A stretch of DNA of 64,000 nucleotides from Bordetella genomosp. 12. Lineage in GTDB: Bacteria; Pseudomonadota; Gammaproteobacteria; Burkholderiales; Burkholderiaceae_B. Under the pieces are notes generated by a model. The model saw only the letters and a program-made list of their open reading frames with translations. It was not told where the DNA came from and made no database searches. The translations under genes were made by a program, and so were the position numbers. The stretch spans positions 496,001 to 560,000 of the forward strand of contig NZ_NEVU01000001.1 of assembly GCF_002261355.1 (NCBI RefSeq), written 5' to 3'. Every line of letters starts with the position of its first letter. Position 1 is the stretch's first letter. Below, in pieces: positions 57,762 through 64,000 of this stretch.

Positions 57762-58498
57762 AGCTCTTGCGCTTTGTGTTGCGCGCCTTGCTGGTGCTGC
57801 CCTGGCTCTTGTTCGGGCTCTTCTGCGTCACGGTGGTGTACCGGGTGTTGTCGGGCGCCCGGCGCGCGGCACTCAACCGCTTCTGGTCGCGCTGGCTGAT
57901 GCGTCTGTGCGGCGTGCGCCTGAGCATCGGCGGCCAGCCGCGCATGCAGGGGGCCGTGTTGTGGGCGGCCAATCACGTTTCCTGGATCGACATTTTCGTC
58001 GTCAATGCGGTGCGCGCCACCTCGTTCGTGGCCAAGAGCGAGATACGCAGCTGGCCGGTGATCGGTTCGCTGGCCGCCGGGGCCGGTACCCTGTTCATCG
58101 AACGCACCCAGCGGCATGCGGTGCATGCCATGGGGCAATCCATTCACGAGTGCTTTGCGCGTGGCGATGCGGTGGGCCTGTTTCCCGAAGGCACGACCAC
58201 CGAAGGCTTCGAACTCAAGCCTTTTCATGCCAGCCTGTTCGAACCGGCCCGCGCCGACGGCGTAGATATCCAGCCGGTGGCCTTGCGCTACCTGCATCAT
58301 GGCAAACGCAGCGGCTTTGCGGCGTTTGTCGGCGAAGAGAGCCTGGTCGCCAATCTGTGGCGGGTGCTGGGCGCCACGGGCCTGGCCGTGGAAGTGGTGT
58401 TTCTGCCGCCCGTGCCGACGGTCCGTGAAGACGGTACGCCCTACACGCGGCTGGAGCTTTCGCGCCTGACGCGCGAGGCCATTGTGACGCAGCTCTGA
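57758..58498 (+). CDS. PlsC-type lysophospholipid acyltransferase
   Basis: 246 residues. An N-terminal membrane segment (about 8-30), then NHVSWID (HxxxxD catalytic motif), LFIERTQRH, and FPEGTTTEG (acceptor motif). It makes phosphatidic acid or a related acyl lipid at the inner membrane. The start is TTG at 57758, overlapping the pyrC' stop by four bases (TTGA); no ATG fits the N-terminus. It converges with apaH. Confidence 0.9.
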   Translation: MKLLRFVLRALLVLPWLLFGLFCVTVVYRVLSGARRAALNRFWSRWLMRLCGVRLSIGGQPRMQGAVLWAANHVSWIDIFVVNAVRATSFVAKSEIRSWPVIGSLAAGAGTLFIERTQRHAVHAMGQSIHECFARGDAVGLFPEGTTTEGFELKPFHASLFEPARADGVDIQPVALRYLHHGKRSGFAAFVGEESLVANLWRVLGATGLAVEVVFLPPVPTVREDGTPYTRLELSRLTREAIVTQL

Positions 58499-58502
58499 GG
58501 GC

Positions 58503-59339
58503 TTACTCGGACAGCGGATCCTGAAACTGGCGGCATTTGATCTGCACCAGTTTGCGATCCTGCAGGCGCATGGCGGTCAGCGCGCCGCCCCAGACGCAGC
58601 CGGTGTCCAGGCAGATCAGGTGCGGGCGGATCAGCAAGCCCAGCGTGGACCAGTGACCGAACACGATGGTCACGTCGCGCGTGGCGCGGCGCGGGACATC
58701 GAACCAGGGCACCAGCCCATGCGGCCAGGCGCCCGGCGCGACCTTGGTGTCGAATTCCATATGGCCGGCCGGCGTGCACAAACGCATGCGCGTCAGGGCA
58801 TTGATGATCACGCGCAGGCGCTTGCCGCCCTTGTGATCTTCCTTCCAGGTGACGGGCTCGTTGCCATACATCTTCTGCAGGGCTTTCTGCCAGTTCGGGC
58901 CGCGCAGCGCGGCTTCCACCTCGCCGGCCAGCGCCAGCGTCTTTTGCACATCCCATTTGGCCAGCACGCCGGCATGCACCATCAGGTGGTCGTGGGCGTA
59001 GTGCGCCAGCGGCCGGTGGCGCAGCCAGTCGATCAGGTCTGCCGCGTCAGGCGCGTTGAGAATGTCGTTCAGCGTGTCCGAGCGCGAGGGCTTGCGCACC
59101 CCCGCGGCGGCGGCCAGCAGGTGCAGGTCATGGTTGCCCAGGATGGCCACGGCACGGTCGCCCAGGGCCATGATGCGGCGCAGTGTGGCCAGCGACTCCG
59201 GCCCGCGGTTGACCAGGTCGCCCGCGAACCAGAAACGCGCGTCGGGGTCGCCCGCGATATCGGGGTGCGCCAAGAGTTGCTGCAGCGGCGTGCAGCACCC
59301 TTGCACGTCACCAATCATCCAGATGCTGCCAGTCGTCAT
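58503..59339 (-). CDS. apaH: Bis(5'-nucleosyl)-tetraphosphatase, symmetrical
   Basis: 278-residue metallophosphatase that splits Ap4[21 protein letters not shown] and the later GHWSTLG form the metal site. ATG 59339 ([14 protein letters not shown]) is chosen; ATG 59351 is four codons earlier and possible. It is encoded downstream of lptG on the same strand. Confidence 0.94.
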   Translation of the reverse strand: MTTGSIWMIGDVQGCCTPLQQLLAHPDIAGDPDARFWFAGDLVNRGPESLATLRRIMALGDRAVAILGNHDLHLLAAAAGVRKPSRSDTLNDILNAPDAADLIDWLRHRPLAHYAHDHLMVHAGVLAKWDVQKTLALAGEVEAALRGPNWQKALQKMYGNEPVTWKEDHKGGKRLRVIINALTRMRLCTPAGHMEFDTKVAPGAWPHGLVPWFDVPRRATRDVTIVFGHWSTLGLLIRPHLICLDTGCVWGGALTAMRLQDRKLVQIKCRQFQDPLSE

Positions 59340-59386
59340 GCCGACGCTCATCTCCGCGTTGTGGAGTCTTCGGTAAAGGGCTGCGC

Positions 59387-60550
59387 TCAGGCAGCTTTGC
59401 GTTGTTGTCGATGCCGCGTGAAGGCATGCCGGTATTCCATCATGACCAGTGCGCCCAGCGCCAGTGTCATGGCGGCCGCGTTGGGCCCGAGCGCGGTCAG
59501 CCAGGGCGGCCAGCGGCTGAGCATGCCGACGTTCAGGGCCAGTTGGTTGATCATGAAGAAGGCCACGCCCATCAGAATGCCGATGAACACCTTCACGCCC
59601 ACGCCGCCGCGGCGGGTCTGCATGAAGGCGATGGGCGCGGCGATGGTGATCATCACCAGCAAGGTGAAGGGATAGACGAACTTGCGCCACAGGGCGACGA
59701 TCTGGCGGTCGGCCTGCAGTTGGTTGTGATGCAGATAATCGATGTAGTCCAGCAGGGTGACGGCGGACATGCGCTCGGGCGTCAGCACGCGCGCCAGCAG
59801 GCGTTCGGGGCTGAGCGTGGTGTCCAGCCGCAGGCTGGCCTGCTTGCTGACCTGGGCCGGGGGCGTGGCGGGCGGCTTGGCGTTGGCCAGGGCCTCGGCG
59901 GCCTTGTCGTCGATCCGCGTCTGCACGACATCGGTCAGGACCAGGTCGCCGCCGGCGAACTGGCCGGTGGCCGCCGTGGACAGCGATTCGAGTTCCAGAT
60001 TGGGTTTGAGTTCGTACAGCGTGACATCGCGCACCTGGCCGTCGGCCAGCAGTGTCTTGATGTTGATGATGCGCGTGCCGCCGTCGCGGGTGGGTTCCTT
60101 GAACCAATAGCCGCTGTTCAGGCGGCCGCCGCCGGCCTTGCCGCGGAAAGTGAGGTCGGCCTCGCCGCTTTTGATTTCGGCGATGGGGGTGACGTACTCC
60201 GAGAGCAGGGTCGCGCCTATCATCAGCGGGATGGTGATGATCCACAGCATGCGCATCAGCCGCATGCCGCTCACGCCCGAGACGCGCAGAATGACCAGCT
60301 CGTTGCGTTGCGCCAGGCCGGCCAGCGCCAGAATGGCGCCGATCAGCAGGCCGATGGGCAGCAGATCGTACAGACGAGTGGGCAGGGCCAGCGCCTGCAT
60401 ATAGAGCAGGGCCAGCATGCTGAATTTGTCGCCCACGTTGTCCAGGTCATCGACCAGGGCAAAAAACGTGAACAGCCCCAGCAGGGCCAAAAGGACCACT
60501 GCACAGGAGCGATAGATCTCGCGGGCCAGATAGCGGCGGGCTGTACGCAT
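59387..60550 (-). CDS. lptG: LPS export permease LptG
   Basis: 387-residue membrane protein. [20 protein letters not shown] and [13 protein letters not shown] are LptG/LptF signatures. The middle (about 110-270) is the periplasmic domain that hands LPS to LptC. Six hydrophobic segments are visible. It belongs to the LptB2FGC exporter. lptF is normally next to it but is not present in this window. Confidence 0.9.
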   Translation of the reverse strand: MRTARRYLAREIYRSCAVVLLALLGLFTFFALVDDLDNVGDKFSMLALLYMQALALPTRLYDLLPIGLLIGAILALAGLAQRNELVILRVSGVSGMRLMRMLWIITIPLMIGATLLSEYVTPIAEIKSGEADLTFRGKAGGGRLNSGYWFKEPTRDGGTRIINIKTLLADGQVRDVTLYELKPNLELESLSTAATGQFAGGDLVLTDVVQTRIDDKAAEALANAKPPATPPAQVSKQASLRLDTTLSPERLLARVLTPERMSAVTLLDYIDYLHHNQLQADRQIVALWRKFVYPFTLLVMITIAAPIAFMQTRRGGVGVKVFIGILMGVAFFMINQLALNVGMLSRWPPWLTALGPNAAAMTLALGALVMMEYRHAFTRHRQQRKAA

Positions 60551-60636
60551 GAATCTCGAAAACCTTCAGGGCGCTTCTTGCGGCGCGTAAAACACAAAAC
60601 TTTAACAAATATGAGGCCAGGGCCGCCTGATGGCTG

Positions 60637-61353
60637 TTACGGAATGTCCACCATGCGCATCCGGCGCAACAGTGTCGCCGTGCGGGAGTTCAGATAACTG
60701 GTGTTTCTGTGCTTGTCGTAGTAGCGCGGATTGGGCAGCATCGCCGCCAGGCGGGCCGATTGCGACGCGCCCAGGCTGGCCGCGCTGATTCCATAGTAAT
60801 GGCGCGCGGCGGCTTCCGCCCCGAACACGCCCACGCCCCATTCGGCCACATTCAGATAAAGCTCCAGAATGCGTTCCTTGGGCATGACGTGTTCGATCAT
60901 ATAGGTAAGCACCAGTTCCTGTCCCTTGCGCAGATAGCTGCGCGAACTGGACAGAAACAGGTTCTTGGCCAATTGCTGGGTAATCGTCGAGCCGCCCCGC
61001 AGCTTGCTGCGGCCCTCGGCCTGCTGCTCGTGGTTGTACTCCCAGGCCTTGCGGATGGCGTCCCATTCGACCCCGTCGTGCTCGGTGAAATTGGCATCCT
61101 CGGAGGCGATGACCGCCCGTTTGAGCGAGGTGTTGATCCGGTCGTAGGGAACCCAGGTGTAGCTCAGCTCGGCTTTGGGGTTGGTCTCGCGCAGGCGCGA
61201 CAGCTCCTGGCGCATGATGGCGCTGCTGCCCGGATCGCGGTAGGCGTACCACACCACCATGGAAAACATCGCCAGCTCATAGATGAGCAGCAAACTGAGC
61301 AGCGCCATGAGGGCGCCGGTGACGATGCGAAACCAGGATCGGGGTCGAGCCAT
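60637..61353 (-). CDS. mtgA: Monofunctional biosynthetic peptidoglycan transglycosylase
   Basis: 238 residues. One N-terminal membrane anchor (about 12-33), then the GT51 domain: AVIASEDANFTEHDGVEWDA has the catalytic Glu, and RGGSTITQQLAKNLFLSS and KERILELYLNVAEWG are typical. It polymerises lipid II. ATG 61353. aroE follows upstream by 18 bases and tonB overlaps that. Confidence 0.95.
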   Translation of the reverse strand: MARPRSWFRIVTGALMALLSLLLIYELAMFSMVVWYAYRDPGSSAIMRQELSRLRETNPKAELSYTWVPYDRINTSLKRAVIASEDANFTEHDGVEWDAIRKAWEYNHEQQAEGRSKLRGGSTITQQLAKNLFLSSSRSYLRKGQELVLTYMIEHVMPKERILELYLNVAEWGVGVFGAEAAARHYYGISAASLGASQSARLAAMLPNPRYYDKHRNTSYLNSRTATLLRRMRMVDIP

Positions 61354-61371
61354 GCGGATCTCCGGTGATGC

Positions 61372-62241
61372 CTAGTCCTCGGCCAGCAGCTCGGCGCGCA
61401 GCGTGGTCAGCACGGCCGAGGGGTCGGGACGCAGCCCGTGCCAGATGTAAAAGCTCTCCGCTGCCTGGCCCACCAGCATCCCCAGGCCGTCGGCCGTGCG
61501 CGCCGCGCCGTCGGCCGTGGCCTGGTGCATGAACGCCGTGGGGCGGGCCCCATACACCATATCGTAGGCCAGCGCGTCGGTGGCATACAGCCCCGGGGGC
61601 ATGGCGGGCGCTTCGTCCCGCAGGCTGCTGGCGGTGGCGTTGACCACGACATCCCAGCCGCCTGGCCGGGCCGCATCGGGCAGACCGCCGGCGCTGACCC
61701 GCGTGCCGCTGTGCAAGCCGCTGGCTTGCCAGGTGGCGGCCAGTTCCGCGGCGCGCGCCGGACTGCGGTTGACGATCCGGATGTCGGCGCAGCCCGCCTC
61801 GGCCAAGGGTTGCAGGACCCCGCGGGCCGCGCCGCCCGCGCCGACCAGCAGCAGCCGTGCGCCCTGCAGTGCGGCGCCCAGGCGCTTGAGGTCGTCGACC
61901 AGCCCTACGCCGTCGGTGTTGCAGCCGTGCACCACCCCGTCGCGCCAGGTCAGCGTATTGACGGCGCCGGCCACGCGCGCGCGCGTCGACAGATGATCCT
62001 GCGCCAGGGCATAGGCCTCCTGCTTGAAGGGCACGGTGACGTTCAGGCCCCGGCCGCCTTGCAGGAAAAAGGTTTTTACCGTGTCCCGGAACCCGTCCAG
62101 CGGCGCGGCGAGCCGCTCGTAGTCGAGCGCGATATGGGTCTGCTCGGCGAACATCGCGTGGATTTGCGGCGAACGGCTATGTGCAATGGGGTTGCCGATG
62201 ACAGCGTAGCGCAGCAGGGCGTCGGCCGGGGTGAGGCTCAT
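61372..62241 (-). CDS. aroE: Shikimate dehydrogenase
   Basis: 289-residue enzyme of aromatic amino acid synthesis. NPIAHSRSPQIHAMF contains the substrate SxS motif; VTVPFKQEAYAL has the catalytic Lys; LLVGAGGAARGVLQPL is the NADP motif. ATG 62241 overlaps the stop of the TonB-like gene by four bases. Confidence 0.96.
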   Translation of the reverse strand: MSLTPADALLRYAVIGNPIAHSRSPQIHAMFAEQTHIALDYERLAAPLDGFRDTVKTFFLQGGRGLNVTVPFKQEAYALAQDHLSTRARVAGAVNTLTWRDGVVHGCNTDGVGLVDDLKRLGAALQGARLLLVGAGGAARGVLQPLAEAGCADIRIVNRSPARAAELAATWQASGLHSGTRVSAGGLPDAARPGGWDVVVNATASSLRDEAPAMPPGLYATDALAYDMVYGARPTAFMHQATADGAARTADGLGMLVGQAAESFYIWHGLRPDPSAVLTTLRAELLAED

Positions 62242-63110
62242 GGTGCGGAGGTTTCCAGGGAATCGTTGACGAAGTGCCAGGTGCGTGTGATGACCAGCAC
62301 GTCGGTGTCGCGGGCCAGATCGGGCGGAAAGGGGGCGAAGGGGGCGGCCATCTGCACGATGCGGCGTGCGGCCTGGTTGAGCACCGCGTGCTCCGAAGGC
62401 TGATCGATCTCGAACCCCGCCAGACTGCCGTCGGGGCGGATGCTGACCGTGATGCGCAGGCTGCCGTAGACGCGGCCGCGCGCTTGCGCGGGGAAATGCT
62501 GGGTGCCGATGGATTCGATGCGGGTGCGCCAGGCATCCAGGTAGGCGGCATAGGGCGAGGCCTGGGCGGCGGGCGCGACGAACGTTTTGCGCGGCAGCGC
62601 GCTATACGCCTGGACGCGGTTGGCCAGGGTGGCCACCTGGCCGTTTTGCACCAGCCCGGCCTGATCTTCGACGCTGTCGCCGGGGGCTTGCGACTCATCC
62701 CAGGGATGTACCGGCTCGCGCGCCGCGCCGGCCAGATCGGCCGAGGAAATCTGGGTCAGCAGACGCGTCTGCTCGGCCTCGAGCTGGGCCTGGCGCTTGC
62801 GCATGGCCTGCAGCACGATGGTGTCTGGCGAATCGCCCGTACGGGGCAGGGGGGAGCTGGCCACGCCGGCCTGCGCATTGCCGCCGCCGTCGACCGCGGC
62901 CTGGGCCAGCACCTGGGCCCGCGCGGGCGTGCTGTCGGTGTGGGCATTGACCAGGGTGACTTCCAGACTGGTGAGCGGCGTGCGCCGCGACGGCGGCGCG
63001 CCCAGGCGCCAGGCCAGCAGGCCCGCGTGGACCAGCAGCGAAATGGCGATGGCCACCAGCAGATAGCGCCGGTCGGCCACCCAGGAGGAGGGGAGGATGG
63101 GGCGATGCAC
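62238..63110 (-). CDS. TonB-family energy transducer
   Basis: 290 residues. Short N-terminal tail, one membrane helix (about 17-35), a long linker without the usual Pro-rich repeats, and a TonB C-terminal domain (about 190-285: GRVYGSLRITVSIRPDGSLA, then NQAARRIVQMAAPFAPFPPD). No exbB/exbD are adjacent, so its partner is unknown. The start is GTG at 63110; no in-frame ATG precedes it. Confidence 0.8.
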   Translation of the reverse strand: MHRPILPSSWVADRRYLLVAIAISLLVHAGLLAWRLGAPPSRRTPLTSLEVTLVNAHTDSTPARAQVLAQAAVDGGGNAQAGVASSPLPRTGDSPDTIVLQAMRKRQAQLEAEQTRLLTQISSADLAGAAREPVHPWDESQAPGDSVEDQAGLVQNGQVATLANRVQAYSALPRKTFVAPAAQASPYAAYLDAWRTRIESIGTQHFPAQARGRVYGSLRITVSIRPDGSLAGFEIDQPSEHAVLNQAARRIVQMAAPFAPFPPDLARDTDVLVITRTWHFVNDSLETSAP

Positions 63111-63154
63111 CCGAGCATTTTAGGTGAACCGCCCGCTCCCCGCTCAGCGCGGTG

Positions 63155-64000
63155 TTATGCCGGACCGAGGTAGCGGCAGTCCAGTTCGAGCGCGAGCTCG
63201 TCCATGCCCATGATGTCGATTTCGACGGCCGCGCCGCGCTCGAGCTCGGGCAGCCCGCCGACGCGCGTGACCAGGGGCGCATTGCCCAGGCGCACCAGAT
63301 CGTCACGCAGGACGTGGGCGACGCTGCGGCTGATGTTCTGCTGCCGCAGCCAGCGCAGGCACCAGTAGCGTTCCATGGCGTTCTGGAAGTCGGCCCAGGC
63401 CGCGTACTGCGCGTCGAAGGCGCCGATGATGGCGAACAGATCGGCATCCTTGGGTTTGAAGGGCGCGACCAGGCGCGCCGACACGCCGTTCTCCACGGCC
63501 GCGATCAGCTGCCACTGGTTGACCAGGTCGACATAACGCCGCAGCGGCGAGGTGCTCCAGGCGTATTGCGGCACGCCGATGGCCTCGTGCGGCAAGGCCT
63601 GGGTGCTCATGCGCACCCGCCCGGCCTGCTGCGAACGGTAGATGCCCGGCACACCATGCTGGTGCAGCAGGCCGCCCCAGAGGTTGTTGGCCAGGATCAT
63701 GTACTCGGCCACCATGCGATCCAGCGGCGCATTGCGCTGGCGCGGCACCAGCCGCACCGGGGTGTCGGGATTGTCGGGGTCGCCGTCCAGGTAGAAGCTG
63801 TACTCGACCCGGCTGTTGTTCTCGGGCTTGCCGCGGATGATTTCGCGCTGAGCCGACAGCGACTGGGCCAATTGCCACAGGGGGCGCAGCCAGTGGCCAT
63901 AGGGCAGCGGGGCGTCGGGGTCGGCCAGCGCGGCTTCGGTCACCTGGGTGTCGAGTTGGTTGTGGCGCAGGTTTTCGCGCACCACGATGCGTTCGACGCG
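63155..64000 (-). CDS. RNase II/RNB-family ribonuclease (3' part, cut by window edge)
   Basis: The frame runs to the right edge, giving 281 C-terminal residues. RVERIVVRENLRHNQLDTQ and GVPQYAWSTSPLRRYVDLVNQ are characteristic of the RNB catalytic domain, and MVAEYMILANNLWGGLL is also typical. The tail (VEIDIMGMDELALELDCRYL) corresponds to the S1-like end. The first methionine-like codon near 63985 is not the true start; the gene continues beyond 64000. Function: processive 3'-5' RNA decay. Confidence 0.9.
   Translation of the reverse strand, partial: RVERIVVRENLRHNQLDTQVTEAALADPDAPLPYGHWLRPLWQLAQSLSAQREIIRGKPENNSRVEYSFYLDGDPDNPDTPVRLVPRQRNAPLDRMVAEYMILANNLWGGLLHQHGVPGIYRSQQAGRVRMSTQALPHEAIGVPQYAWSTSPLRRYVDLVNQWQLIAAVENGVSARLVAPFKPKDADLFAIIGAFDAQYAAWADFQNAMERYWCLRWLRQQNISRSVAHVLRDDLVRLGNAPLVTRVGGLPELERGAAVEIDIMGMDELALELDCRYLGPA

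Overview
The window is a dense, high-GC stretch of a betaproteobacterial chromosome, most probably Bordetella or a close Alcaligenaceae relative. This rests on two pilins of the Bordetella Fim2/Fim3 type, a Bug-family (TctC) binding protein, and the neighbourhoods scpA-panC, pilD-coaE-zapD and yqgE-ruvX-pyrB-pyrC'. Nothing looks like a phage, insertion sequence, CRISPR array, rRNA or tRNA. No gene-free gap exceeds about 260 bases. The species call is inference.

Layout. 1-2.1 kb: 5' part of cheD, a terminator and ftsEX (minus). 2.3-6.5 kb: a polar amino-acid ABC transporter of the Aap/Bzt type. 6.6-8.1 kb: a Bug binding protein behind an unusual inverted repeat, and a HemJ/CopD-like membrane protein. 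8.1-11.1 kb: a DHA2-type MFS exporter overlapping glpK (minus). 11.2-13.6 kb: DUF3460, scpA, panC and an HTH-only LuxR-type protein. 13.5-16.6 kb: an NlpE-like lipoprotein, a short prepilin peptidase, coaE, zapD. 16.8-25.7 kb: an MdtABC-type RND pump with its outer-membrane factor. 25.7-27.2 kb: two Bordetella-type pilins, one carrying eight copies of a 7-base repeat across its start region. 27.3-31.6 kb: MutT/ThiE fusion, DUF815 ATPase, argJ, an unknown membrane protein.

31.6-37.9 kb: marR and an arylformamidase-like hydrolase (minus), divergent from a complete Liv-type ABC importer. 38.1-41.9 kb: a siaABCD signalling operon (phosphatase, kinase, phospho-switch, diguanylate cyclase). 42.1-49.8 kb: a seven-gene CoA-dependent 2-aminobenzoate (anthranilate) pathway. 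The Liv importer and this pathway share an upstream 10-mer, CCTAAACTAT, so I propose that MarR, hydrolase, importer and pathway form one regulon split by the sia operon.

49.8-54.5 kb (minus): a FapA/DUF342 protein, hemL, thiE, thiD. 54.6-58.5 kb (plus): rubredoxin, yqgE, ruvX, a PyrB-like protein that has lost its active-site residues, a PyrC'-type pseudo-dihydroorotase, an acyltransferase. 58.5-64 kb (minus): apaH, lptG, mtgA, aroE, a TonB-like protein and the 3' part of an RNase II-family gene cut by the window edge.

The most notable points are the heptamer-repeat pilin, which reads out of frame here from either nearby ATG; the paired ATCase/DHOase pseudoenzymes; the split anthranilate regulon; and a 13-base inverted repeat overlapping the ribosome site of the Bug gene.
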